A stretch of DNA of 64,000 nt from Massospora cicadina (lineage: Eukaryota > Entomophthoromycota > Entomophthoromycetes > Entomophthorales > Entomophthoraceae). This document shows positions 11,256 to 22,739 of the stretch, one piece after another. A model generated the notes under the pieces. That model did not search any database, was not told the DNA's origin, and saw only the letters and a list, made by a program, of their open reading frames with translations. Location: the NCBI GenBank assembly GCA_022478985.1, contig JAKSZP010014535.1:62001-126000 (forward strand), in the 5' to 3' direction. Numbering within the stretch: the stretch's first letter is position 1; the number at the start of each line of letters is the position of its first letter. Position numbers and translations under genes: made by a program.

Positions 11256-12668
11256 ATGTCTGGGAGCAGTTGGGCAAGCAAGGCAAAAGGAGCAGGTGGA
11301 AAGCCCGCGGCCTCTAACGTTCAAAAACGCCCCAGAGAATCTGGCGAGATAGAAAAAAATCTAAAAAACTGGCGGTCACAATTTCCCCGGAGATACTCAT
11401 GTGGCAAGCACGATGCAACCAGTACATCAACACGCCACATTCCCAGCCACTTTCATCAGTGGAATTCGGAGTCCGTGTGTATCTGGACATCCAAAAAACG
11501 GCCCTATGGGAAAAATTTTGTGAAGATGTACACAAAATTTTCCTGACCGCGATGTACGTTGCACCTCACTCCATGTCGCGCAAAGGCTGGACCTAGGTTT
11601 CAAAAGCAAAATAGCAGCAGACAAGGCTGCAGCGGTGCGCATAGTGGTCGACCTCCCCAAAGGGCAATGGGTCATCAAAACTAAATGCACCAGATGGACA
11701 AAATCAAACCAAATTTTCCTCACGTTTGACTTTTTGCCTACTACAGTAAAACGTGACATTTTGGAGCAACACCTGAAAGATGGTCTCACCATATATGGCG
11801 AAATACAATCTTATGAAATGCAACGTTTCACACTGATGCCACACCTGTGCACCGGCAAAGCCATCGCAGTTCTGACCCCAACCGAGGAGATCGTGAAGGA
11901 CCTAACCCAGATCCCGCACTCCACCTTTATTGACATTGCAGGGCACACCACCCACCCATTCTGGGTGACCATGGACATCGCGCCCCCTATTTGCACCCAC
12001 TATGATGCGTTCAGCCATAAGGCGCACGCATGCCCCATCAAAGAGGGCGTCACATTCCAAGAGCACCCCTTGGCGGCCATGGCCAGCGGAGAGGCGCACT
12101 ATGAACCAAACTCAAGCACCAAGGAGGCTTTCCCATGGGGAGCACAAGGCTGCTACCTATTGGTAAAGCCCATCTCCCCGCAGGAGCAGAAGAAGGCCAA
12201 GCAGGCCTGTAGGACCGCGGCCAAGGAAGCGGCCAAGGCCACCACCACCATCCCACACTCACAACGCCAGGAGGACATGGAGACCTTTGTGGCAGAAGCA
12301 ACTCAGGAATCCATCACCCAATCAGATTGGGAGGCCCATGCTGAATGGGCCACTCAATCTGAGGATCCGATGGGAGATTTGATCTCACCCAATCGCTGCA
12401 CCCAAGCCCCAGTCAAAACTGACTTGAGACCTATCCCAACCAAAAAAAATTTTTTTTTGCCCCACTCAATGGTGCACCGAACTTATCCACACCGCAAAAA
12501 ATTCGTCTGACGTCAGGAAAACAAAAGTGAAGGCCAAAGCCAACATGACTCTTTCTGCAAAAATTAACAAAAACCCTGATAGCGTTGCTGCTAATACCCA
12601 CGCTGCTGTGAAAGCCTGTGGGGACCTGGAAGAGGCTGGTGGGCCCAGGGGCCCACCCCTCACACCTA
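11256..12668 (+). pseudogene. LINE X3 ORF1 (gag-like, variant zinc knuckle)
   Basis: The start ATG 11256 opens with MSGSSWASKAKGAGG, a basic Gly/Lys-rich N-terminus. Frameshifts near 11330-11400 and a stop near 11594 break the first third. The frame 11635-12510 is open through the central domain (NQIFLTFDFLP, GKAIAVLTPTEE), the variant knuckle CTHYDAFSHKAHAC at 11992-12033, and the Ala/Lys-rich tail. The knuckle lacks the second Cys (Tyr), exactly as in X2, so this may be a family trait rather than decay. A one-base difference near 12650 changes the C-terminal frame relative to X1. RNA-binding role is family knowledge. Confidence 0.85.
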
Positions 12669-12675
12669 AGGTGCG

Positions 12676-15600
12676 ATGGGGGAAACCTTCACTCTAGGGA
12701 TGCTGAATATCGCCGGACTCAAGGCCTCCCCATCCTGGGCTAGGAAACTGAGTTTTTTACAAAACAATTTACCCGTGGATATCCTGGCCATCCAGGAGTC
12801 CCACTGTCCATGAGGTTCCGAGGAAGCTTGGAAAACAATGCTCCTACCATCCCTATCCTTTTGGTTGAAGCACTGTGGGGTGCTAATTTGGAAAAATTAT
12901 TTTCAAATTTACATCTTCAGAAATATTCCTAAATGGCCGAGTGCTCATTGTCACCTTCTCATGGGCTGATGTTGCACACACAATCGTCAACATTTACGCC
13001 CCAAACGGTGCACATGAGCGTTGGGAATTTTTCTCATCGGTCAAATCCTTCCCACTACCCCCTAATTCTTTCCTAATTGGTGACATGAACTGTTGGCTAA
13101 CCTCACCAACGGACCGGTGGCCGCCCTCACCCCACACCCCACAGGGTCACATAGAACTACGCATTCTAAAAGCCACCCTTGGGTTAATGGATGTGCTGCC
13201 GCAACATGCCCCCCTGCTCAAAAACATGACGCATCCCCACGTCCACAACGGCCAATTAAGGTCCATAACCCACATCGACCTTATTCTAGCGCTGGCGAAA
13301 TTCCAACCCCACATCTCCCACTTCAAAACAACGAAAATGGAATTCTCTGACCACTGACTGGTATTGATAACATACCACTTACCCATCACAGTTGCAAAGG
13401 CCCCACATTGGTGCAAAATCCGCCCCCCAGAGCTCGCGTCGCCAGGATTTTCCACGTGGGTGAAAGAGGTAACTTTGGCAAAATTGTTTGTTGCACCGTT
13501 TTGCACGGACCCCATTTCCACATGGGCAACTTTCAAAGAAGACACCATCCGCCACTATTGCCATTTCTCATCCAGATGCTCACGAGCCACATCAGCGGTT
13601 ATATCGCGCGCGCTGGCAGAATTGGCCCACTTGGAGTCCAACTTTCAGCCTCAGGATTTAGCCCTGCATGGGGCCAGAAGTGGCAGAGGCAGCTGCCCAC
13701 CTCAACGCACTTGAAAGGCAACACAAACATCAGGTTTGTGTCCAATACAGGGCCACATGCATCACTAAAGGTGACAAGTGCACCGCATACTTCTTCAAAA
13801 AATTTTGCACCATGCCAGAGCATGGCCTACACAAAGGTGCAAAGATCGGATAATTCTATTGTGGACACACCAGCTGAAGTGGCAATCGAAATGCAAAGAT
13901 ATTACTCCAAGTTATACCGAGCTGAACCAATTCAGCTGGCCAAAATGGCGGAATTTCTCGACTGAGCTTATATCCGCACCATTTTCTGATACCCGGAAAT
14001 AATGAATTTAATTACTCCAAACGAATTATGGACTACCATTCGCGGTGCGCCAAACCAAAAATGCCCAGGCCCAGATGGCATTCCATATGAATTCTTCAAA
14101 AAAATTCAAATATATATCCCCATTGCTGCTAGCCTCACTCAACCAAAGTCTGTTGGAAATGCGCCTCCTACCAGGAGGACATGAGGCCTTTACAGTCACA
14201 CTCTTCAAGAAAGGGGATAGGCTAGACTTAGCCAACTGGCGCCCCATTTCTCTAACAAACACAGACACCAAAATTTTAACCAAAATCATGGCTAACCGTT
14301 TAGGGACTGTAGCATCTGCCACCATCTCCCCAGAACAATTTGGTTTCATCCCCAGAAGGTCGATTTGGGATAACGTGCACTCTGTGGCTAATGTGTGTCA
14401 GTCCACAGCCTCTGGGGCACTTGTATTCTTGGACCAACAGAAGGCCTATGATAGAGTAAACTGGGAATACCTCAGGGCCTGCCTCCATCAATTCCGCCTA
14501 CCCCCTGCTTCATTAACTGGGTGATGCTGCTCATGGAATCTGCAACAATGGCAGTGCGTGGCCCAGGTTCTCTAATGGAAGTAGTCCGTCCTCAAAGGGG
14601 CCTGCAACAAGGGGACCCCCTGAGCCCACTCTTATAAAACTTCAGCCTTGACCCACTACTGCGAAATGTGAATGCCCAACTCACTGGGGTCCATGTGCCA
14701 GGCCAAACCCCAGTCACGATGATGGCATTTGCAGATGATTGCGTGGTGGGGGTGTCTAATAACAAAGATGCACGCGCGCTTGAAGCCCTCATCCAGGAAT
14801 ATTCCCGGGTAAGCAACGCGGCACTGAATGCCTCCAAAATCGAAATCATCCTCCTTGGTCAGTTTCAGAACTGCTGGGCCCCAGCAAGTAGTTCCCAACC
14901 CGGCCCATCTGCTCGCCTACGTCCACGCCTTACTAACTCAAAACACACCGCTCCACTGGTGCTCCCCTTTGTGCCACAAAATACCATAGGACCGATACGC
15001 CATCTGGGCGTGTGGTTGGAGGCAGGTGGATATGCGTCAGCAGTGATGGAGTGCCATATACTGGACAACGTGACGAAGAGAATCGCCTCTCTCAGAGCCC
15101 ACCCTACTACCCTCACTGGCAGGGTTGTTCTTGCCAACTCTATGCTCCTATCCAAAGTCTGGTTCAGAGCACACGCCATCCCCTTATCCCCAAGCTTCTT
15201 CAAATCCCTGTATGCTTTGCTACAAGGTTGGCTTTGGTCAGGTCGCCCTCCACCAGTATGGCTAGAGGTCATGTTTGGCCCTCATCATCATGGTGGCATG
15301 GGCCTACTTGACTTCAAAGCCCATGCCACCAAGATCCTGGGCACCTGGATTGCGGCCGTCACTGCTCCTACACTCCCATCCCAACACTGGTCCCGCGCGG
15401 CCCGCTCCAACTTCTCCCAAGCCTTGGGCCTCAACAATCCATCAAACCCCCACTCCCTGATGAAATACCTCGCATCACACACATCAGCCACAGGTCCTCA
15501 TGGGACCAAAACCCACTACAAACGAATCCTACTCTCCATGCAAAGCGCAGAGTGGAGAATTCGTATTAGTGGACATACAACCTGAAGAGGCCGCCCCTCT

Positions 15601-16286
15601 CCTCAGTTCACACAAGAGGTACAGGGGCTACCCATCCATGATGGCGTGATCACCATTTAACCCCAAGTCCTATCCAGGGTGGACTACCTGGACATGATGG
15701 ACATCCCTTAGTCCCTTGAGACCCAAAAACTATTTGTAAATACGCACACCACCCTCTGTTGCAGCCTCAAGTCCGCTACCATGTGTGGCGCTGCCTGAGG
15801 CGGGTGTATCATACAGCTGAGTGCTCTAATGCTTCACACTCATCCTGTGTCGTGTGTGGCCAGTATGGAACGCTGTTTCACCGCCTGGAGAAGTGCCCCA
15901 CCTCTAAAGTAATATGGCGCGAAGTCTAACGTCTGCTAGGCCAGGATCAAACACATCCCTTCAGTCTGTCAAGAGATATGTTTGCTTCATCAATGGGCTC
16001 CACCCTCCCTCCGTGCTCTGGTGGTTGCAATCGCCATGTGGACTATCCACACGATTGTCTTGGATGCCATCGCTGGATCCATCCCCACCCTCCCTGAAGC
16101 TGTCCACAGATTCCGGTCTCATCTGGTGGATCACTTTCAAGCGTGGATGTTTGATATCTCCCACCGCGTTGCCGACAGCTGGTCTCCTCCTGGTTCCCAT
16201 TCTGGTTCATCAAATCAGACCCCTTCCTCCACACGTGCTCAATAGTGGCTACGTCCCCTACACACGTTCCCTCCCCCTTCCCATAA
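12676..16286 (+). pseudogene. LINE X3 ORF2, endonuclease-reverse transcriptase, catalytic residues kept
   Basis: The endonuclease has GDMNCW (Asp 13082-13084), THIDLIL and SDH (13346-13354), but TGA follows at 13355-13357. RT motifs are DLANWRPISLTNTD, FIPRRSIWDN, motif A LDQQKAYDRV (about 14433), motif B QQGDPLSPLL, TAA in LFxF near 14636, and motif C FADDC (14728-14739) intact. The open block 14668-15585 covers motif C and the thumb to the C-terminal region. A CxxC...H...CP element lies at about 15857-15897. At least three stops and two frameshifts separate the blocks. The start is ATG 12676, right after ORF1, as in the other copies. Confidence 0.9.
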
Positions 16287-16422
16287 GTGGCGTTCCCGCT
16301 GGCAACAAGAGATAGCATCGCTTCTCTGGGGTGCCTCCCCTGGTACTAAGTTTTGTCTCATCTGAGTCATATTTGGAAGTGTCCGTCCCATGGTCGGCCT
16401 TCCCCACAATAAATTCAAATTC

Positions 16423-16439
16423 AAAGTACACTGATATCA
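16423..16439. repeat. Target-site duplication of LINE X3, right copy
   Basis: Matches 11140-11156, 16 of 17 bases. Confidence 0.88.
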
Positions 16440-18658
16440 GCAGACCGGTTGATTCACGGTGGCTCAGTACTGGGACAACCAGTTAATGGCATAAAACTAA
16501 ATCTTATCTTTTGAGATGTCCACGCGGTTGTCTCATGCAACCAATGCCAAATGGGTGAAGCTGATCGCTGAGTAGATGAACTTGCTTAGCGATTGGATAC
16601 AAATCTGGCCAACATCATTGGCGAGGTGCTAGACCAGCGTGGGGCATCATCCCAATGGGTAGCCAATGTGACCCACCAATGCGGTCAGGTCTAGAAATAC
16701 CTGAAAGCAGATGTAGCATGACACACAGCTGCAGAAGCTATCAATAAAGGAGGCCCATGCTCGAACTGGATGCACCATTTGTAAATTGTAGAAAAACTTG
16801 GACCAGAAGTTTTTTACCTCTCAAACGTAGTGTTGATCACCAAAAAGATCCAAGACCCTGAATGGAGCACCAAAGTTGGTAAGAACACACTCTGAAGCCT
16901 CAAAGCAATCCTGGATGATACTATCCAAAAATATAACCATCTGAGCAGAGAATTCAGTTTGGTGAACAGTTTGGCCAGGAACAGGGCTTGAGAATCAATA
17001 ACCTCACCAAGGAAAATGTTGACCTAAAGGCCTGTCTTGCAACACCCAAACTAATCATAAGAATTTGAGGAATATTTAGAGCACAAGCTCCGATACTTTT
17101 TCTGACAAACTGTACCAGTTACAAGATTAAATCATAAATAGAAGCTGTAGATGCTGACAGGGTCCGCCCATCAGAACATCAAGAGAAATCTTCACTAACA
17201 CCCACAATTCCAGTCCCACGGACTCAAGATCTTATAATAATGAGGCACTCGTGAGATGATATATTCTGGCAGTTCTGAACTTGATACCCACCCCAGAAAT
17301 ATTTAACCCAAACCGCCATTCTGGAAACCCCTACCCGCGCCACACCAGGTGTCCCAGACAAGCATGAAAAAACACCAGCCAGTCTAATGCCCATTATTGG
17401 TTCATCCACCTCTACCTCATTTTGTCTAAACTTAAGCTCCAGAACCAGTGGGGCTAACCTACCACCCACGCCATGGAGTTTAACCAAACCACATAGGACT
17501 CCAGTGGTTTCAGGGTTAACCATCAATTTGCCAAAGTTTGACAAGAATTAAAACATACATACCTTTTGTCACTGTTTAAAATTAGCATGGATGGTGCAAG
17601 TGATAAGGCTAAACTGGCAACCTTAAGAAACACGTTAAATTATGAGAGCTTGGAGCTGGTAATGCCAAAATCAGTAAAACCTGACAATCTTACCATAATG
17701 CAAAGAACATTAATGTCAAGGAATTTAGCATAGTGGAGATGATAATGACCAGGAAAACCGCCTTCATCAACATCTCCTTCAAGTAAACAAACATATCTTA
17801 GAATTTGCTTGTTAATTCTACATCAAAGCCTAAGTTCTATATGGCGCGAAAGTCTGATTCCTTATGATGCACAGATTACCCTATGAAGTGCTTGTGAACT
17901 GAAAAAAGAACTGTATGGGTCATGCTACCCATGTTAGTAATGAATATAACGTATACCAGATGGTGAACTATCTGCACTGATGTGTCACGACCTAAAACAC
18001 ACCTAACAAAGGGAATTGTGATAACTAAATAAACAAAATTATATTTCTCCCGCAGGATAATGAAGAGAGTTTCATGGATGCCAAAAAACCCAGAAGACCT
18101 GACATCCACTACATCACTTGCCACCAATGTGGCGCAAAAGGGCACTGAATCAATCAGTGCATGAAAGAGGGCCAAACCTAAAGTCCACCACATGGGAGCT
18201 GAAGTTATTAACAACAGGAAATGAGTGGACGGAGTAGAAATATTATTCTACTCATGCCAGATCCCAACATATCCCTAAACTGACCCATGAAGAGACGCTG
18301 GATTGGTTCTTTAGCCCATTATTGCTGATGGCATTCTAGAATTTATCACCCAATTGCGCTTAGAGGACCAGCTGACCAAGCTGATGAAGTAATATCAAAA
18401 CCTTATGCACAGCATCCCAAAAAACATAAAATTGGTTGCCTCTGGTGACATACCCATACTAGGGGGTCAGCTTCGCCATTTCTCTTGTGAGCTAAAGAAA
18501 CCTAGATTATTACTCTCCAATGAATTACAGTCTTATTTGGGCCAGGCGAAAATCTTGTAGTAAATTACATAAATATAAATGACTCTCACGATACCAAATG
18601 AACTTATATTGATACTGCATAGGCAAAGTCTGAGTCAGAGCTGTAGTAGACAAAGTAG
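16440..18658 (+). pseudogene. Element E gag, heavily decayed, with broken zinc knuckle
   Basis: No long frame survives; short coding-like pieces occur on the plus strand. The clearest mark is a gag zinc knuckle at 18119-18160: C-H-Q-C-G-A-K-G-H-stop-I-N-Q-C, a correct C-x2-C-x4-H-x4-C spacing with TGA (18146-18148) just after the His. About 480 bp further the protease begins (active-site codons 18649-18657, reading D-K-V) and is cut by element C. The gag to protease order matches elements C and D. Shadow frames on the minus strand (17224-17544, 17876-18214) have no motif. Confidence 0.68.
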
Positions 18659-18663
18659 CCCCT
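18659..18663. repeat. Target-site duplication of element C, left copy
   Basis: CCCCT here and at 56760-56764, 38 kb apart, flank the two outermost LTR ends of element C. A 5-bp duplication is usual for Ty3/gypsy integration. Confidence 0.8.
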
Positions 18664-19025
18664 TGTTGAGATTTTTAACCATCATTCCAGCCTCCTAGAT
18701 TACCTGTGGATCACTAGGAGATAATTATCAATGGTGAATGAATTGGATATTGGTTGACCCCAATTTCAGGTTAGTAATGCTTATGGGATTTTAGGTAATT
18801 CTCCCAGTTCCAATCAATCAGGGATCAATCCAGGTGATTGTAAAGATCTTGTCAGGCAGAGTTTCTAACGAAATTAGCATCTGATGTTTGATCATTGATC
18901 AACTATCAGTTATAATTGGGATCGGTCAGGTTTCATCACCAACTATTTGGGTTTTTAATGAGCAAGTTGTGAGGCCTGTGATGCTGACTGCAACTAGAAA
19001 ATCAATCAGTTAGTTTGCGACCTGC
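18664..19025 (+). repeat. Element C 5' LTR, left part
   Basis: Matches 40742-40987 and then 41442-41570 (GATCTTGTCAGGCAGAGTT, AAATCAATCAGTT, TTGCGACCTGC). It stops at CCTGC, where element A inserted. Confidence 0.88.
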
Positions 19026-19200
19026 TGTTAGATTTTAGATTTTAAAGATACTTGCTGGTGCTTTTAACATAATCTCCAACAATTTGATTCAGGGGATTTT
19101 TTTCACTACTTGTTATAAAAATAATAAACCAATAATAAAACTAAAATGTTAGATTTTTATATTTTTTATTAGTAGTGGTCAGTGGGGTAAAGTAAACCTT

Positions 19201-19250
19201 AATGATATCAGGACGCAACATCTAGTACTAAAAAAATGATATCAGGACGC
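19201..19250 (+). mobile_element. 18-bp micro-insertion of the LINE Y 3' end with 16-bp TSD
   Basis: AATGATATCAGGACGC (19201-19216) is repeated exactly at 19235-19250. Between them lie 18 bp, AACATCTAGTACTAAAAA, matching the last bases of LINE Y (CATCTAGTACTAAAAAA at 54108-54124). The other LTR of A has an uninterrupted site here (near 32755-32785), so the insertion came after A integrated. Confidence 0.8.
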
Positions 19251-19322
19251 TTAGTATTTAAATTGTCTTGAGGCTTAAAGTGAGTCAGTAAAGAAATTCA
19301 TCATGAGCTAGACACATCCAAA

Positions 19323-19712
19323 TTAGAGATTATTGGGCTTTGACCTATTGGAGCTCTGGAGACATTTTTTGCTTTGATGGGATGGCTGATGGAGGGCAGG
19401 TAGGATAAATTCGTGCAGTAAGGTTTTGTTATATTTTACCCTATCAGCGGATGGGAAAGTTTTTGCATATTGCTGGACCCCCTCTGACCCTATAAAATGG
19501 GCTGGTCTCTGCGGTGTAGTTTGTACTAAATTAGAAGTAGCCCGGGGAGGAGCCTCCAATGGACTCCCCAGATTCAGCTGACGATTTGATGCAATCCAAC
19601 CACCCAAAATCGTTTTAATTGCCTGATTAATAGAAGTATAACCACAATTCAAGGTGTTCCACCGGGAATCAACTAGGGTCTTTGGGCCAATATTTTGATT
19701 ATTTCCCTCCAA
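19323..19712 (-). CDS. 129-codon ORF inside the LTR of element A, unknown
   Basis: This frame runs in the sense direction of element A within its LTR. It starts MEGNNQNIGPKTLVDS and is Gln/Ser/Pro-rich with a basic C-terminus; I see no membrane segment, signal peptide or known motif. The other LTR keeps the beginning (similar residues within 33090-33296) but is shifted and stopped afterwards. LTR transcripts normally lack protein genes, so this could be chance. Its survival only in the 3' LTR argues against present function, while its length against the many stops around is notable. Confidence 0.3.
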   Translation of the reverse strand: MEGNNQNIGPKTLVDSRWNTLNCGYTSINQAIKTILGGWIASNRQLNLGSPLEAPPRATSNLVQTTPQRPAHFIGSEGVQQYAKTFPSADRVKYNKTLLHEFILPALHQPSHQSKKCLQSSNRSKPNNL

Positions 19713-19752
19713 ACCACTTTTATTAATACATCAGACTTTTAATTGTCCAACA

Positions 19753-20960
19753 TTACCCCCTTCAATACTGGTAGGGGGGAATAGGGTCACAAGAATTATC
19801 CATGCACTTGGTTAATGGTAAGGTAGAAGCAAGGGACTTAATGGAATACTCATCCTCTCGTTTATAAGTGATAAAGAAAGGCCCTTCCAATATGGATCAA
19901 AGCTTTTTCCTTCTAGGCATGATATGGTTGTATTAGTAGAGTCCCAAGTCTGACACTTGAAAAGAAGGGAGAGGTGGCCAGAGCTCATTAGCTTCTTGGC
20001 CCTCTTTAGTGACAGTTTTTACTAAATTATTCATCGCTTCAGACTATAACTGGATGATGTGCTGCGCAAACTTCTTCATGGCTTGATCTGGATCATCAGT
20101 CCTAGCTGAGAAAACATCTTTTTCTAGTAAAGCAGGCGCCCCAGGTTTGCAGCCATACAACACATGGAATGGAGACATCTTTAGGATCCAGTGGTAACTG
20201 ATAAGGTAGGCCATGAAGGCACTGGGCTGGTATAGTTCTCATTGAAGAGGGTCTAAAGTAGCCTTTTTTGTAAGATAGAGATCAAGGTTCTATTAGCTCT
20301 TTAAACAGCACCATTGGTGGAAGGGTTGTAAGGGGCTGAGAAAATTTTCAGGATTCCCATAGAGGTGGCTAGAATCATGACCGCTCTGATTGTAAAATTT
20401 TCCCGTTGTCACAAAGAAAAAACTGGGGGCAACCATGAAGAGTGAAGATGTACTGGAGGAGGAAAGTAGCAGTGCCTTTGGCTGTCTAAGCTGGAAGAGC
20501 CACAGCCTCAACCCATTTTGTAAAGTGGCCAATCCCTACTAATATATATCTATTCCCACCCATAGTTTGGGTAGAGGGCAAACCACATCTAGGCTTATTG
20601 TGTTGAAGGGCTGTTGAGGAGTGGTAGGCTGATATTGATACCTGGTTTTGAATCAGGAGTGCTCTTTAAATATCAGACAGTCATCCATGACTCAATAATG
20701 ATCTCCATGACTCCCTCCCAAAAGTAACGTTCTTTCACCCATTAATAGGTTTTTTGCACTCCGCTGTTCCCTAGGATGATGTGAGACTTGATAAAGACAG
20801 GTACTCGCACAGATGGTTGGAGGTAGGGCAACCAGTTCGCCCCTACTTTTTTGTACAACCTCCCATTTTCCACTTTAGTGCTATGGGAGTGTCGAGAAAG
20901 CATCTTCTGTACAGGTTAATCCTCATCAGCATACGCATCAGGGGTCATTAGGAGGTCGTG
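19753..20960 (-). pseudogene. Element A integrase, decayed
   Basis: The minus strand reads, in pieces, the integrase core: ISLDVV (first catalytic Asp region, near 20575), GIGHFTKWVEA (about 20500), HGCPQFFLCDNG (about 20400-20440), all usual for gypsy integrases. The zinc-binding part lies near 20680-20740 with a GVQKT.LMG-like stretch. Several stops and frameshifts interrupt it. No chromodomain is visible before the polypurine tract, in line with B to E. Integrase would join element DNA to the genome; this copy cannot. Confidence 0.72.
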
Positions 20961-20979
20961 TAACCCCTCTGCCTCACTA

Positions 20980-21345
20980 TTATCTAAGTAAAGGGCAGGC
21001 AGCCACATCAACCCATCGACATTCATGTGACATGTCCCAGATTATTCTAATGGTTATATCATAGTGCTGGAGCTTCAAAGCACAGCGTGCCAACCTCTCA
21101 GTGGGATTTTTCATATTCTGTAACCACTTTAAAGAGCCGTGGTCAGTAATTACTTCAAAGGAGGTCCCATATAGGAAAGGGCAGTAATATTTGATGGCGA
21201 GCAAGATGGCAAGGAGCTCCTCTTCAGTAACGCTATAGTTGCATTTCCGCCTTAGAAAGAATCTTGCTGAAGTAGGAAACGGGATGGTCACCCCCATGCT
21301 CATCCAATTAAGCCAAGGTATCTCCAACAGCAGAGTCATATGCAT
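20980..21345 (-). pseudogene. Element A RNase H domain
   Basis: A 121-codon open piece carries the gypsy RNase H signature: NYSVTEEELLAILLAIKYY, then the VITDHGSLKWL block with the conserved TDH, and RLARCALKLQHYDI. The domain removes RNA from RNA-DNA hybrids during reverse transcription. The part upstream with the first catalytic Asp (near 21345-21400) is out of frame. It follows RT and precedes integrase as in all Ty3/gypsy pol genes. Confidence 0.8.
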
Positions 21346-21499
21346 CAGTGAACAGCATTAATGGTTTACTATAGTCATGGTGATGTAAAATTGGCTGTTG
21401 CTGCAACAACTTTTAAATGTTTTAAAAGCAGCCTTTTGTTTCGCTCACTAATGGAAAGGAGTGTTTTTGGCCAAGAGGCGTACAAGTGGATCATGAGCC

Positions 21500-22500
21500 G
21501 AGCAAATTTGGGGATAAATTGATGGTTTTACCACATCATGCCTAGGAACACCTAGATAGTGTAGAGTTTTGGTGCAAGCATCTTAGCTATAGCTTCATCC
21601 TTATAGTTGAGAGTTAAATTCCGTCTTGTGATATGGCATGTCCCAAAAAATTTATATCTTCTGGAAAAACGTACATTTGGAGGGCTTCAGTTTTATGTTG
21701 GAGGCCCGCGGGCGTTGAAACACTTCCATCAGATGGTTGAGATTCTTGTTGAAGATTTTAGATAACAGTAATTTTGTCGAGATATATGATCATACAACTC
21801 AATTTATGATCCTGCAGAATGTGATCCATGGCCCTCTGGAAAGGGGCAGGCGCATTGCACAATCCCTGAGATAGCTGAGTGGGTCGGAATAGGCCCTCAC
21901 TGCAGATAAGGGCAAATTTTTTTTTGGTCTTGTGTAGAAAGGTTATTTTCCAGTATCCACTGGCCAAATCTATAGCGGAAAAGTATTTGGAGCCATAGTG
22001 TTGGGCAAGAGCATCATAAATTTGGGGATAGGGTAACTATCCTTTTTGTTGAGGTTGTTTAGTTTGCAGTAGTCCATCACCACCTAATGACCTCCATTCT
22101 TCTTCATTATCAACAAGAGAGGAGATGACCAAGGACTTTGCAAAGGCACCATCAACCCCGCGTCCAGAAACTGTTTAAGCTCCGCTCTCATCTGAAGATC
22201 TCTAAATTTTTATTTTTGAAAGGGCTTGGATTGGATAGGACGGGCATCACCAACATTGATGGTATGGCTCTAATCCTTCATGTGGACATAGTCATTATCA
22301 GATTTAGAGAAGATGTCGATATAGGATTCCAGTAAAGCGTGGACTTTTTCAAGCTTAGTGAGGGTAAGCTCGTCAGAATCTGAATGCAAGGCAAGGTGCA
22401 TATCAATTGATCTGCAGGTAAGCCCGTGTCTAACATAGACCCATTGCAATGGATTTGGTGGATGTCCTAAATAGGGATTAGAGAACTTTCCCAACCTCCT
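21500..22500 (-). pseudogene. Element A reverse transcriptase, YLDD changed to YLDK
   Basis: The best piece, 21758-21967, reads ASGYWKI, then GLFRPTQLSQGLCNAPAPF and IIYLDKI. The second Asp of the catalytic YLDD is Lys, with the codon at about 21776-21778 on the minus strand. The upstream finger region (IDYCKLN near 22060-22100, ELKQFLDAG near 22160) is in other frames, and the linker is at 22270-22494. RT copies element RNA to DNA; the loss of a metal-binding Asp makes this copy dead even apart from its frameshifts. Confidence 0.8.
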
Positions 22501-22739
22501 GATGCCTTTTTAGGACTATGCCCTTCTTGGTAAGATTCCCTAGAAGGATATTGATGGGTTGTTGTTTTGCTGGGTCTAATACACCTGACAACACTCAAGG
22601 CTCTAAAGGGCTTATCCTATTATTACTTGTGATGTGCAATAGGAAGTTGTGGTGGATCTGCAAGGTAATCTTAGTGTTAATCACTTTCTGTTCACCTGCT
22701 TTAACCACTATCTCCTCTGCCTATAAAAGGGGATTTCAT

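Larger units (their letters stand above)
11157..16422 (+). mobile_element. LINE family X copy 3, full length, best preserved
   Basis: It is flanked by a 17-bp TSD with one mismatch and starts and ends as X2 does. It keeps the catalytic residues of both the endonuclease and the RT and has the longest open ORF1 stretch, so it is the best of the three copies for defining the family, though it still has stops. It lies in the gag region of element E. Confidence 0.93.
19026..19752 (-). repeat. Element A 3' LTR (727 bp)
   Basis: Starts TGTTAGATTTTAG and ends CCAACA on the plus strand. It aligns with 32520-33270 throughout, apart from small indels and two LINE micro-insertions, one per LTR. The polypurine tract (minus strand) lies just inside at 19753-19762. 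Confidence 0.88.

Noticed and set aside
17224..18214. Minus-strand frames 17224-17544 and 17876-18214 as possible host genes.
   Set aside because: They lie opposite the gag of element E, where a plus-strand zinc knuckle is readable, and show no motif.
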